Origin: JALZKA01 sp963715405
GTDB lineage: Bacteria; Actinomycetota; Thermoleophilia; Solirubrobacterales; 70-9
Direction of reading: 5' to 3'
NCBI GenBank assembly: GCA_963715405.1
Contig: OY970239.1
Location: forward strand, 620,001 to 684,000
DNA: 64,000 nt
Each line of letters starts with the position of its first letter. Within the stretch, counting starts at the first letter, position 1. Positions 25,118 through 34,800 of the stretch are shown one piece after another. The position numbers and the translations under genes are program-made. A model generated the notes under the pieces. That model searched no databases. It was given only the letters and a program-made list of their open reading frames with translations, and was not told where the DNA came from.

Positions 25118-26317
25118 TTACTCAACCCGGTAGCGCTTGACCTTGATCCCGCCGCCCTCGGCCTCCATGCGGTCGTTCCTTCCGGCCGTGGCGAGCTTCG
25201 GCAGGCCCGCGGTGACGATGTTCACGAAGACGGGCTTCGGCTCCCCGTTCCCCGATTGGGGCAAGTCGCCCTCGATCAGGACGGTTGCGGCCTTCTTGGT
25301 CGTGCAGGGATCCTCGAAGGCGCTCCGGCCCTGGGTGCAGTTGAAGCCGTTCGACTCGGTGACGTCGCCTCGGTTCGAGACGACGTCGTTAACGAAACCC
25401 TTCGACGCCTTGTCCTTCGGCCCGGGCGCGAGGATCACCTTCGTCCCGATGTAAACGCTGTAGTTCACGCTCGAGATGCGCATCGTCTGCTTCGCGCTGA
25501 TCTGAAGGACGTCGCCCTTCTCGAGCCCGTCGAGGCGAAGCGAGCGGACGACCTTCTGCCCATCCTGGTTCTCGGGTTCAATCGGGACCTTGTCGGCCAT
25601 CTTCTCATCGTTCTCGAACTTCTTGGCGCGGGGAACGTCGCCCCGCTCGATAAAGCCGTCGACCCGCCCTTTGTCTCCCTCGACCGAGCCGTCGGGGCGG
25701 TCCGTGCCAATGACGAGGACGTTGCCCGAGCTTGCGTTCTTGTGATCGGCGGAGGCGACCACGTTGAGAAAGCACGAGCCTGGTCTGCAGGGCTCGTTCC
25801 CGGCCTGGCGGATCTGCTTGCCCGCATTCGCAAAGGCGAACACACAGTGGTGGTTTCGGTTCGGGCGCTGCTGGTTGCAGTTGATCGTCTTCGTTCCCGA
25901 GATTGGCTCGGCCTTGCGGCCCCCGGTCGCGCTTGAATTCGAGGCGAGCATCAGGCTCGCGTCCGTTCGGGGGGTGAAGCCGTACGGCACGCCGATGCAG
26001 CGCGGCTCGGGCGTCACGCAAGTTGTCGTCACCTGAAGCTCGGCTGTGGCGCGCAGGACATCGCCGTGGCGAAGTCCGCCGCCCAGATCGAGTGGTTCCG
26101 AGAGGACCACACGCGGCTCGGCGCCACGCTTGCGGCTGATCGGAATGGTGGTTCGTACCTCGTTCGGGCCCTGTCCCGCCAATGAGGTGATCAGCGCGGG
26201 ACCGTCAATCCGCGCCGTTTGGCCGGCCGAGGCGAGGCCACCGGCACTCGCAAGCGCCCCGGCGAGCGCTGCGGCTCGCAGCACCCGCGATCCGCCGTTC
26301 TTACCCACGCCTCCCAT
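25118..26317 (-). CDS. Secreted protein of unknown function
   Basis: 399 residues from ATG 26317; the frame stays open upstream, but only through the palindromic repeats at 26346-26396, which are not coding. The N-terminus (RVLRAAALAGALASAGGLASA-GQT) is a signal peptide. The mature protein has several Cys pairs (TTCVTPEPRCIG, CNQ...HHC, PCRPGSC) and reads as two similar beta-sandwich halves, each with a GLEKGDVL / LRHGDVLRA motif. No enzyme motif is seen. It may be an adhesin-like or structural extracellular protein (weak inference). Confidence 0.65.
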   Translation of the reverse strand: MGGVGKNGGSRVLRAAALAGALASAGGLASAGQTARIDGPALITSLAGQGPNEVRTTIPISRKRGAEPRVVLSEPLDLGGGLRHGDVLRATAELQVTTTCVTPEPRCIGVPYGFTPRTDASLMLASNSSATGGRKAEPISGTKTINCNQQRPNRNHHCVFAFANAGKQIRQAGNEPCRPGSCFLNVVASADHKNASSGNVLVIGTDRPDGSVEGDKGRVDGFIERGDVPRAKKFENDEKMADKVPIEPENQDGQKVVRSLRLDGLEKGDVLQISAKQTMRISSVNYSVYIGTKVILAPGPKDKASKGFVNDVVSNRGDVTESNGFNCTQGRSAFEDPCTTKKAATVLIEGDLPQSGNGEPKPVFVNIVTAGLPKLATAGRNDRMEAEGGGIKVKRYRVE

Positions 26318-26345
26318 TCCTCGCGGAAGTGTGACAACCACGCCG

Positions 26346-26396
26346 GGTGCCAGGCACCACGCCGGGTGCCAGGCACCACGCACGGTGCCAGGTACC
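26346..26396. repeat. Three tandem REP-like palindromes
   Basis: GGTGCCAGGCACC at 26346-26358 and 26365-26377, and a variant GGTGCCAGGTACC at 26384-26396, all starting 19 bases apart. They occupy the 193-base gap between divergent genes. Further GGGCACC-type fragments follow to about 26430. Confidence 0.8.
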
Positions 26397-26510
26397 GGGC
26401 CAGCGTGGCGCTGGGCACCGGGCACCGGGCATCGGGGCCGCCGGTGCGCGGATTACGACGCCGGGACTGCGGGTAGCGCCAATCCACACCCTCTTTCGAA
26501 AGGAACCCCA

Positions 26511-26909
26511 ATGCCCAGCTTGAGACGCTCGAAGCCGAAGACCGTGACCGACAGGATCAAGACCGCGGGTGCCGCCGCGGGCGACGTCGGCAAAGCGGTG
26601 GGAAACGTTGCGAAGGCGACCGGCGAGGTCGTCGGCGAGGGCGCGAAGACGGTGCGGGACCGTGCGGTCAAGACGACGAAGGGCGCTCCGTCCGGTCTGG
26701 AGTCGACCAAGGCGAAGGCTGCCGCGGCGGCCGGCGTTGCGGCAGCGGGCGCGGGCGCAGTCGCCTACTGGAAGAAGTCGCAGGGCGACGAGCCCTCCGT
26801 CGAGTTCGATCCGAGCGCGGGTGAGCCGACCTCCGTCGCGACGACCGAGACGCCCGAGGCCCGAGCCGCCAAAGAAGCCGCCTCCTCGGGAACCAGCGGG
26901 TCGAGCTAG
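26511..26909 (+). CDS. Small Ala-rich protein of unknown function
   Basis: 132 residues, starting at ATG 26511 after an AAAGGA ribosome-binding sequence; upstream open frame runs through repeat DNA and is not coding. The N-terminal half is basic and Ala/Gly/Val-rich with repeated KAVGNVAKATGEVVGEGAK-type segments. A weakly hydrophobic Ala stretch (~76-92) precedes YWKK, and the tail is acidic Ser/Thr-rich. It could be an amphipathic or single-pass membrane protein. I do not recognise a family. Confidence 0.6.
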   Translation: MPSLRRSKPKTVTDRIKTAGAAAGDVGKAVGNVAKATGEVVGEGAKTVRDRAVKTTKGAPSGLESTKAKAAAAAGVAAAGAGAVAYWKKSQGDEPSVEFDPSAGEPTSVATTETPEARAAKEAASSGTSGSS

Positions 26910-26914
26910 GACGC

Positions 26915-27799
26915 CTACGAGTCGGCGGGGTGAGACGGCTCGGGTTCAGTAGTGGACCCGCCGGGCCCGCGGCGCTCGCCCTCGCGAAGCGCCTCCGCGA
27001 TGTTCTCGTCGCGCGTCGAGAGCCGGTCGACGATCGGGTTGATGATGCCCCGGAGCGTCGACCAAGCCGCCCACCAGCGCGGCCGGATCGTGCGGGGCTG
27101 CCTCTTTGAGATGCCCTCGGCGATCGCCCACCCCGCGACGTCGGGCGTGAGCCGCCGGGTGACGACGTCCGGAATGGCGTCCTCCACCTTGCGTGCGATC
27201 GGGTCCGAGAACGCCTGACGGACCATGTCGGTGTCGATGAAGCCGAAGTAGGCGACGCCCGCGCTCGCGCCGTGAGGCGCGAGCTCGACGCGAAGCGAGC
27301 GACCCAGCGCCTCCACGCCCGCCTTTGCCATGGCGTAAGGCGTCGCGAGAACACCGTTCATGAACGCGTAGATGGAGGCCACGACGACGATGTGGCCGCG
27401 CTGCGCGATCACCTGGGGCAACGCCGGCCGCACCGTGCGCCAGACGCCGAGGAGATCGACCTCGACCACTCGCTCGAAGGTCTCGTTCGAGATCACGTGC
27501 ATGGGCTCCGTCGGTGGAGCGATTCCCGCGTTAGCGACAACGACGTCGATCGGCCCGAGCTCGTCATGGACGCGCTCTGCCACGCCCTCCATCGCAGCGA
27601 GGTCGGTGACGTCGGCTTCGATCGCCAGCGCCCGCTCCCCCACCTCGGCGGCCGAGCGCTCAAGCGCCGCGAGGTCCAGGTCCACCATCGCAACGTGTGC
27701 GCCTCGGCGGTGAAGCTCCTTCGCGGTGGCGAGGCCGATGCCCTTCTGGGCGCCGGTGACAAGGGCGACCTTGCCGCCGAGCGAGAACGTCGTGGCCAT
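26915..27799 (-). CDS. SDR-family oxidoreductase
   Basis: 294 residues. G-A-Q-K-G-I-G nucleotide-binding motif (~residue 16), N-A-G (~90), catalytic Ser region VVVASIYA and Y-A-M-A-K (~155). A C-terminal extension of about 50 residues contains a Trp-rich segment (RPRWWAAW) that could touch the membrane, as in acyl or retinol-type SDRs. Substrate unknown. TAGGAT (minus strand, 27809-27814) is 9 bases before the ATG, consistent with an own leaderless promoter. Confidence 0.87.
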   Translation of the reverse strand: MATTFSLGGKVALVTGAQKGIGLATAKELHRRGAHVAMVDLDLAALERSAAEVGERALAIEADVTDLAAMEGVAERVHDELGPIDVVVANAGIAPPTEPMHVISNETFERVVEVDLLGVWRTVRPALPQVIAQRGHIVVVASIYAFMNGVLATPYAMAKAGVEALGRSLRVELAPHGASAGVAYFGFIDTDMVRQAFSDPIARKVEDAIPDVVTRRLTPDVAGWAIAEGISKRQPRTIRPRWWAAWSTLRGIINPIVDRLSTRDENIAEALREGERRGPGGSTTEPEPSHPADS

Positions 27800-27888
27800 C
27801 GCGGCGTGATCCTACGCGCAGCGCGTTTTCAAGGCTTCTCCTTGGGTAGCGCTTAGGGTGAAGATCCCCGATTGAGAGGAGATAAGAG

Positions 27889-28308
27889 ATGTCAAAGACA
27901 GCGCGCGAAATCATGACCGAGGGTTGTCAATGCGCCGGCGAGAACGACACGGTCGCGGACGCAGCCAAGAAGCTCACCGAGCTTGGAGTGGGAGCGATGC
28001 CGATCTGCGGCGAGGACGATCGCCTCAAGGGCATGATCACGGATCGCGACATCGTCACCGAAGTGATCGCGGCGGGCAAGGATCCTGCCGAGGTGAAGGT
28101 GGGGGAGCTTGCGAACGGCAAGCCAGCGACGATCGGCGCGGACGACTCGGTTTCCGAGGCGATCAAGACGATGTCCGAGCATCAGGTTCGCCGCCTCCCC
28201 GTGATCGACGGCCACGAGCTGGTCGGGATCGTGAGCCAAGCCGACATCGCGAAGAGCGCCGAGGACGACGAGGTAGGCGACCTCGTCGCGGCGATTTCGC
28301 AGGGCTAG
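27889..28308 (+). CDS. CBS-domain pair protein (Hrp1-like)
   Basis: 139 residues made almost wholly of two CBS motifs (~8-60 and ~72-130), with the typical ends DRDIV.EVIA and QADIAKSA. Stand-alone CBS pairs bind adenine nucleotides and act as energy or redox sensors; the mycobacterial homologue Hrp1 is hypoxia-induced. A GAGGAGATAAGAG ribosome-binding stretch precedes the ATG. Followed by the palindromes at 28325-28356. Confidence 0.88.
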   Translation: MSKTAREIMTEGCQCAGENDTVADAAKKLTELGVGAMPICGEDDRLKGMITDRDIVTEVIAAGKDPAEVKVGELANGKPATIGADDSVSEAIKTMSEHQVRRLPVIDGHELVGIVSQADIAKSAEDDEVGDLVAAISQG

Positions 28309-28324
28309 AAGCCGCGAGGTCCCT

Positions 28325-28356
28325 GGGGTCAGACCCCACGCCTGGGGTCTGTCCCC
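28325..28356. repeat. Pair of REP-like palindromes GGGGTC-A-GACCCC
   Basis: GGGGTCAGACCCC (28325-28337) and GGGGTCTGTCCCC (28344-28356), 19 bases apart start to start. They lie between the CBS gene stop and the HAD gene and could also act as a terminator hairpin. Confidence 0.7.
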
Positions 28357-28399
28357 GTCGGGCACCGGGACCGTTTCGGACGGCCCGTAGGCTTTCGGC

Positions 28400-29050
28400 G
28401 TGGTCAGCGCGGTCATCCTCGACATCGACGGCACGCTCGTCGATACGAACTACCAGCACGCGATCGCGTGGGACCGGGCACTTGCCCGGCATGACGCGCC
28501 CGCGCCGCTGTGGCGGATCCATCGTCATATCGGGATGGGGGGCGACCAGCTCGTCTCGGACATCGCCGGCTCCGAGGTCGAGGAGCGCTCGGGCGACGAC
28601 ATCCGCGACGCCGAGTCGGAGCTCTACTCAGAGCTGATCTCGGAGGTGCGCGTAATCGAGGGAGCGCGCGAGTTGATCGAGGCGCTCAAGGAGCGCGACC
28701 TCTCCGTTGTCCTCGCTTCCTCGGCGAAGTCGGAAGAGGTCGACCACTACATCGAGCAGCTTGACGCCGCCGAGCTCGTCGACGCGTGGACGACCTCGGC
28801 CGACGTGGAAAGCACGAAGCCAGAACCCGATCTGATCGAAGCCGCGCTCGAGAAGGCGGATACCCGCGATGCGCTCATGGTGGGAGACACCGTCTGGGAC
28901 GTCAAGGCCGCGAAGAAGGCTGGGATCGCGACGATCGGAGTCCTCACCGGAGGGTTCTCGGAGAGCGAGCTGCGCGACGCGGGCGCGGTCGCGATCTACG
29001 GATCAGTCTCCGAGCTCCTGAAGAATCTCGACTCCGCCCTGGATCGATGA
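28400..29050 (+). CDS. HAD-superfamily phosphatase (phosphoglycolate phosphatase-like)
   Basis: 216 residues. All HAD motifs are present: D-I-D-G-T-L-V-D-T (I, residues 8-16), S-S-A-K (II, ~103), K in STKPEPD (III, ~138) and V-G-D-T-V-W-D (IV, ~160). A helical cap lies between motifs I and II, as in the PGP/beta-phosphoglucomutase subgroup. Likely acts on a small phosphorylated metabolite. GTG start is 6 bases after TAGGCT (28388-28393). Its stop overlaps the kinase start (ATGA). Confidence 0.88.
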   Translation: MVSAVILDIDGTLVDTNYQHAIAWDRALARHDAPAPLWRIHRHIGMGGDQLVSDIAGSEVEERSGDDIRDAESELYSELISEVRVIEGARELIEALKERDLSVVLASSAKSEEVDHYIEQLDAAELVDAWTTSADVESTKPEPDLIEAALEKADTRDALMVGDTVWDVKAAKKAGIATIGVLTGGFSESELRDAGAVAIYGSVSELLKNLDSALDR

Positions 29051-30381
29051 CGAGCGGTCTCGACGAGGGGACGCGCCTCGGGCCCGAGGGTCGCTACGTG
29101 CTTCAAAGCAAGCTCGGCAGCGGTGGCGCTGCAATCGTCTGGCTCGCGGAGGACACCGTGCTCGGGCGGCCGGTAGCCGTCAAGGTGCTCTCGGAGGCCC
29201 TCTCAGAAGATGAGAGCTGGCTCGCGCGCTTTCGCCGCGAGGCTCGTCTCGCGGCGAGCCTCCAGCATCCGAACCTGGTCTCCGTCTACGACTTCAGCGC
29301 CACCGGGGAGCGGCCGTATCTCGTCATGGCGCACATGCCCGGCGGCTCGCTATACGACCATCTCGAGGCCGGAGAGCGGCCGGAGCCCGAGCGGCTCGTC
29401 CGCGATCTTCTGGCCGCTCTGGCAGCGATTCACGCGACCGGAATCATCCACCGCGACATCAAGCCCGGCAACGTCCTCCTGGCGGCCGACGGGACGGCTT
29501 GCTTGACCGATTTCGGAGTTGCGCGGCCCGAGGACGCCACCTCGCTCACCCAGACGGGGCACATCCCGGGGACCGCTCGCTACATGGCGCCCGAGCTCTG
29601 GCAGGGTCACCCGGCCGACGAGCGCTCCGACCTCTACGCGATGGGCGTCCTCCTACGCGGGGCGGTCGGTCAGGACGCGCCGCCGGAAATCCGCGACCTG
29701 ATCGGGAGGCTCGCGGCAAACGACCCGGCCGGCCGGCCGGCTTCCGCCCCGGCGGCGCTCGCCGAGCTAGAGCCCGAGGAGCGCACCCTGGCGGCGCCCG
29801 TGCCCGCGGCGCGTGCAGAGGCGTCCACCCCTCGCGCGATCGTGATCGAGGCCGGCGATCACCCGTACAGGCGGGTGGCTTTCGCGGGCCTCGCGGCGCT
29901 TGCGGTGGTGGCCGTCGTCGCGATCGCGATTGCGATCGGCGGTGGGGGAGAGGAGGGCTCGAACTCGGGGAGCGGGAGCAACGACTCGGGCCAGAATGCG
30001 AGCGGGAACTCGGGCGAGGGTGGCCAGGGGGATGGTTCGAGCGGCTCCGGCGAGGCCGAGTCCCTTGCCGCGGCGGATGCGGTGGATGCCGCCGCGCTGA
30101 ACGACGAAGGCTTTGCTCTTCTTCAGGCGGGTGATCCTGAGGGCGCGATACCTCTGCTCGAGCAGGCCGAGGCGTACTACCCCGAAGACGATCGCTCAGA
30201 GCCTCATGCCTTCGCCCTCTACAACCTCGCCGACGCCCTGGTCCAAGCCGGCCGTCCCGACGAGGCGATCCCGCTCCTGGAAGAGAGGCTCGAGTACAAC
30301 AACCAGACGCCTACCGTTCAGGCCAAGCTCGATGAAGCGCTCGCCGCCGCAAGCGACTCCTCAGGCGAAGAGGACGACTAG
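29047..30381 (+). CDS. Membrane Ser/Thr protein kinase with shortened C-lobe and TPR-like tail
   Basis: 444 residues from ATG 29047, in the ATGA overlap with the HAD gene. Kinase: glycine loop GSGGAAIVW (~25), Lys in AVKVL (~46), HRDIKPGN (~135), DFGVARPED (~158), APELWQG (~183). Between DLYAMGVLL and the final Arg of GRPAS the C-lobe is only about 40 residues, much shorter than the ~60-70 of PknB-type kinases, so the helix G region is largely missing. A membrane helix (~277-300) follows, then a Gly/Ser/Asn linker and about 100 residues of TPR-like helices outside the membrane. Activity is likely but unproven. Confidence 0.87.
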   Translation: MTSGLDEGTRLGPEGRYVLQSKLGSGGAAIVWLAEDTVLGRPVAVKVLSEALSEDESWLARFRREARLAASLQHPNLVSVYDFSATGERPYLVMAHMPGGSLYDHLEAGERPEPERLVRDLLAALAAIHATGIIHRDIKPGNVLLAADGTACLTDFGVARPEDATSLTQTGHIPGTARYMAPELWQGHPADERSDLYAMGVLLRGAVGQDAPPEIRDLIGRLAANDPAGRPASAPAALAELEPEERTLAAPVPAARAEASTPRAIVIEAGDHPYRRVAFAGLAALAVVAVVAIAIAIGGGGEEGSNSGSGSNDSGQNASGNSGEGGQGDGSSGSGEAESLAAADAVDAAALNDEGFALLQAGDPEGAIPLLEQAEAYYPEDDRSEPHAFALYNLADALVQAGRPDEAIPLLEERLEYNNQTPTVQAKLDEALAAASDSSGEEDD

Positions 30382-30995
30382 CGGCGGGTGCCCAGGGCGA
30401 GGCCGGTGGCAGAGTCGACCCCGAAGGTCCACTCGGGCAGCTCCTGCATCCAGCAATCGACGATCTCTCTTTCCGGCTCCCGGTCGGCGTCGTCGAGGAC
30501 TACGAGCCCGGCCGGGGTGAGCCGGCCGGCAAGGGCCGGGAGCGCGGGATAGCGGCTGTGAGCCATCCCTTCGTCGCCACCGGGCGGGCCGTCGATCAGG
30601 AGCAGGTCGATCGCTGACGGGAGCGTGGCGACCGCCTCGGCCGGGTACCACGGCGCGCCGAGCCAACTATTGGCGTGCGGCTCAAGCGGCGCCACGCAGA
30701 GCTCCACGGTCCCTTCGAGACCTTCACGGGCGAGCTGCGCGCGAACAACGGCCGCCCAGTCCGGATCATGCTCGAGCGAGGTCAGCGTGCCGCCGCGCTC
30801 GGTGAGGAGGCGGCCGATCACGATGGTGGAGACGCCCGAGCCGAGCTCGACGACGCGCTCGCGCTGGCCAAGGACGATCTCGTTGCAGACGGTGACGAGC
30901 GCGGCAGGCCGAAGCGCCCATTCCGTCCACGGCAGGTATGGCCGTCCGTCGAGGAGCGGCCTCAGGACCTGCCAGGCCCTAGCGTCGGGATCCAA
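30378..30995 (-). CDS. Class I SAM-dependent methyltransferase-like protein
   Basis: 205 residues. Rossmann motif VVELGSGVSTIVIG (~48), motif II acidic LEHD (~74) and LLLIDGPPGG (~135), as in the class that includes O-methyltransferase-like and PF13578-type enzymes. Substrate unknown. Last gene of a minus-strand run after enoyl-CoA hydratase (5-base gap). Its stop and that of the convergent kinase share the CTAG at 30378-30381. Confidence 0.8.
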   Translation of the reverse strand: MDPDARAWQVLRPLLDGRPYLPWTEWALRPAALVTVCNEIVLGQRERVVELGSGVSTIVIGRLLTERGGTLTSLEHDPDWAAVVRAQLAREGLEGTVELCVAPLEPHANSWLGAPWYPAEAVATLPSAIDLLLIDGPPGGDEGMAHSRYPALPALAGRLTPAGLVVLDDADREPEREIVDCWMQELPEWTFGVDSATGLALGTRR

Positions 30996-31000
30996 ATGAG

Positions 31001-31825
31001 CTACTGGCCCTTGAACTCCGGCTCACGCTTTTGCGCGAATGCCATCACGCCCTCGATGAAGTCCTGCGAGCGACCCATCTGACGCTGCTGGTCGGCCTCG
31101 GCCTCGAGCTGGCCTGCGAGGTCGGCGTACATGCGGCGATTGAGCAGCTCCTTGGCTCCGGCGTAGGAGCGGGTGGGGCCGGCGGCGAGGCGCTCCACCA
31201 GCGCGGTGGCCTCGCTTTCGAGCTGCTCGTCTGCGACGACGCGGTTTACAAGCCCCCAATCGAGCGCCTGCTCGGCGCTCACGCGCTCGCCCAGCATCAT
31301 CATCTCGGTCGTGCGGGCGAGGCCGATCCGGGCGGGGACGAAGGCGGTTGAGCCGCCATCGGGGACCAGGCCGATGTTCACGAACGCGAGCAGGAAGTAG
31401 GACGAGTGCGCGGCGACGATCAGGTCGGCCGAGAGCGCGAGTGAGCAGCCGATCCCAGCCGCGGGCCCGTTGACGGCGGAGACCACCGGCTTTGGCATGT
31501 CGCGGATCGCGTGGATGATGGGGTGGTAGCGCTCGCGCAGTCGCTTCGAGAGGTCGAAGTTCCCCTCCTCGTCGACCGAGTCGGACGTGTCGTCGCGGCT
31601 CTCAGAGAGATCTGCCCCGGAGGAGAACGCCCGCCCGGCTCCGGTCAGGAGCACCGCACGGACCGCGTCGTCGCCCGCCACCTCTTCGAGTGCGCGCCTC
31701 AGGTCCTCGCCGAGCTGGAAGTTCCAGGCGTTGAGTGCATCGGGCCTGTTGAGCTCGACCCTGGCGACACCTCCGTCGCGAGTCAGGTTGACGGTTTCGA
31801 GGGTGGATGACACGGTTTCAGGCAC
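31001..31825 (-). CDS. Enoyl-CoA hydratase/isomerase
   Basis: 274 residues, crotonase fold. Oxyanion-hole segments GRAFSSGADLSE (~68) and NGPAAGIGCSLA (~122) are intact. The catalytic position that is Glu in classical hydratases (~145) reads VNIGLVPDGGST with Asp, as in many FadB1x/PaaG-type members that isomerise or hydrate other substrates. Start overlaps the end of the synthetase fusion gene by 8 bases, so translation is coupled in the acyl-CoA operon. Confidence 0.9.
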   Translation of the reverse strand: MPETVSSTLETVNLTRDGGVARVELNRPDALNAWNFQLGEDLRRALEEVAGDDAVRAVLLTGAGRAFSSGADLSESRDDTSDSVDEEGNFDLSKRLRERYHPIIHAIRDMPKPVVSAVNGPAAGIGCSLALSADLIVAAHSSYFLLAFVNIGLVPDGGSTAFVPARIGLARTTEMMMLGERVSAEQALDWGLVNRVVADEQLESEATALVERLAAGPTRSYAGAKELLNRRMYADLAGQLEAEADQQRQMGRSQDFIEGVMAFAQKREPEFKGQ

Positions 31826-34800
31826 TGGCTTTCTCCTTCGGCTTGGGCTTGGGCTTGGGCTTGGAGACCGTCCTGTACTCGCCCGATGGGAGCAAGCGAT
31901 AGGCGGTCTCGCCGCGCTTGCCCTCGGGTACGCCCAGCTCGCGGAGCGGTCCGGTGATCGGGCGATACCACGTCGTCACGGGGATCTCCTTGACGACGCG
32001 GACGAAGTGCGGGCGGCCGCGGTCGGGCAGGACGGACAGCGCGTCGGTGAGGTCGGCCGGGCCGAGCTTCTCCCCGTCGCGAGGCTTGACGGCTGCGACG
32101 ATCAAGTCTTCAGCACTATCCGGATCCGGTACGTCGAAGCAGACGGCGAGGTCCACAGCGGGGATCGACCACAGCGCGTCGCGGATCGGGGTGGGGGCGA
32201 CCGGGCCGTCCTTCGTGCGGATCAGGGTGGTGATCGAGTCGATCAGCCAGAAGTCTTTGTCGGAGTCGCGGCGAAAGAGGTCACCCGTTGCGACCCACGC
32301 GTCGTCGGCGCGAAACACTCCGCGAAGCGGGGTCTCGGCGGTCGGGCTAGAGTCGGGCTCCACCTCGGAAACGAGCACGCCGATCTCGTTCGTCTCGCAC
32401 TCGCGCGCAAAGCCGTCGTCGGTCGCGACAAGCTGGCCGCTCACGAGATCGAGCGCCGCGATTCTCACGCGAGCCGAGCCGGGGAGGGGCCGGCCCATGG
32501 CGCCCACCTTCTGGCCCGAGACGTTCGCGAGCACCACCTCGCCCTGGGTCGAGGCGTAGAACTCGACCACCTGCGCCGGCGCGAAGCGCTCGACCACGCG
32601 GGTCCACAGACCGCGCGGCATTCCCGAGCCCATGAAGAGGCGGACCGGGTGATGGCGCTCGTTGGGATTCGGCGGGGCGTTTGTGAGGTCGCGGAGCATG
32701 GTCCAGGTGTAGGTGCCGACGGTGACGCCGTAGCGGCGAACCTCGTCCCAGAACGTCTTCGGGTCGAAATCGCGGGCCATCGCGATGCGGGCACCGCCGG
32801 CGATCGCGCCGCCGAAGCTCACCATCAGGCCGGACGGGTGATAAACGGGCGTGACCGAGTAGACGGTGTCGGCCTCCGAGAGCGAGGCCGACGCAGCCGT
32901 TCCGAAGGCGGAGAGGATCCAGCGCCGGTTGGTGATCCGGTTCGGCCGGGTGCGCTCGCCCGAGCCGGTGAAGAGGATGAAGGCGAGGTCGCGCGCGCGC
33001 CCCGGGTTCGCCGTGTACCAGCCGGGAAGCTTCACCTTGTCCGGGTCGATTCGCTCCATGTCGACTACGCCCGGTCCGAGGTCACGGGGTCCCGCACCGC
33101 CGCCGAGGACGAGCACCTGCACGCCGGCCTTTTGCGCTTCGGCCTTGTGCTCGGGGTCCGAGACGACGCGAGCGATCTCGCCGAGCTCGGCCTCCCGTTC
33201 GACGTCGCCATCCGGGCGCAGCAAGACGGCCACGGCGCCGAGGCGGCTGAGGGCGGCAACGACCGTCAGGGCTGTTGGCCGGGGTTCCATGAGGACGCCG
33301 ACGTGCTCGCCCTGGTGGACGCCGACCGAGATCAGGCCGCGGACGATCGAGTCGATGCGGTGCTTGGCGGCGGCGTGGGTGTGGGCGCGGTCCTCGAAGA
33401 GGAAGAACACCTGCTCGGGGTGCTCGGCGGCCTGCTCGTCAAGGATCTTCCCGAGCGAGATGCGAGTGCGAGGGCGGACCTGGTCGAGGCGGATCAGGCG
33501 CGGCAGCTCGGCGACCGCCTCCTCGCCGAGGGCGCGGATGTTCGTGGCCGTCCGGGCGAGCCCTGAAATGACCGAGCGCGCGAGATTCGAGCCGACTCCG
33601 GCCGCGAGGGTCAGGCCGTAACCCGCGCGGGCGCTCGCGCCCGGCGTCTCGGCAAGCTCGGCGGCGACCTCGGCCTTGCGAATCGTGTCGGGGAGCTCAG
33701 CACCGGCGTCGCGCCAGCGGGTCCAGGCTGCGACGGAGGGCCAGGTGGTGGCGGTGGATGCAGAGCCGACGACGAGGCCGAAGTGCCCGGCGCGAAGCGT
33801 GAGCTCGTAAACCTCGGCGCGAGGGGCCGCACGGATGATCGCGCGAACGGCCGCCGCAGGCGCGATCTCGTCTACCTCGCCCACCACGGTGAGGATCGGG
33901 CACTCGATGTCGGCCAGGGTGACGAGGCGCTCGTCGATCACGAAGCCACCCTCGAGCATGCGGTTATGAGCGACGAACTGCTTGAGGAAGTCGGCCAGGG
34001 CCGGCCCTGGCCACGCCACCCAGCCCTCGGCCTGGAGGAAGCGGCGCTGGCGCTCGCGCGGGAGGAGCGCGTCGCGGTCGTGAAGCTGGCGGACGAAGTC
34101 GAGCTGTTGGCGAGCGGCCTTGACGGGGTCGAGCATCCGGAAGCCCATCCGAGACATCCACGCCGGGACGGCGTTCCGGGCAAGTGGGCTGACCGCGAGC
34201 ACGTCCGCGATGCGAGTTGCGACCTCTTCCGGGATGCCCAGCGGCATCGCGGCCGCCGTGTCCACCGGGCTGCCGAAGGTGATGAGGCTCGAGAGGCCCT
34301 CGCCCCGCCTAAGCGCGGCTGCCTGGTAGCAGAACATGCCGCCCTGGCTGTAGCCGCCGAGGTGCGGGTCCTTGCCGGTGGCCTTGCGCACCCGGTCGAC
34401 CGCGTCGGAGACGGCGAGGACGTGGTCGGTGAGCGTTCGCTCGAGGCCGCCCTCCTCGTGCTCGGGCGCGCCGAAGTCGACGACCCACGGATCGGCGCCC
34501 TGTGCGTGAAGCGTCCCCACAGCCGTCGAAGAGGGCGAGACGTCATAGACCTCGGCCGCCAGCATCATGGGCGGCACCAAGATCACGGGGCTTGGTGTCA
34601 GGCTCCTTGATTCGCCGGCACTGGAATCTGTCTTAGCGTTACGTGAGGTGCCTGGCACCTCGCCGTCCGCCGGCGGGAAGTAGCGCCGCAGGCGGTAGAT
34701 CGGCCGCGTTGCGACGACCTCGAAAGGCGACGCCTCTTCGCCGGTCTCCAGGCCGCCGAAGCGAGCCACCTCGAGCGCGTTCTGCGCCGCGGCGCCGGCG

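Noticed and set aside
26046..26510. Long N-terminal extension of the Ala-rich protein at 26511
   Set aside because: It would be antisense to the secreted-protein gene and run through the palindrome array; ATG 26511 has a good ribosome-binding site.
31587..33566. A 659-codon open frame on the plus strand opposite the synthetase fusion
   Set aside because: Low-information Arg/Ala/Gly/Val sequence antisense to a gene with clear hydrolase and ligase motifs.
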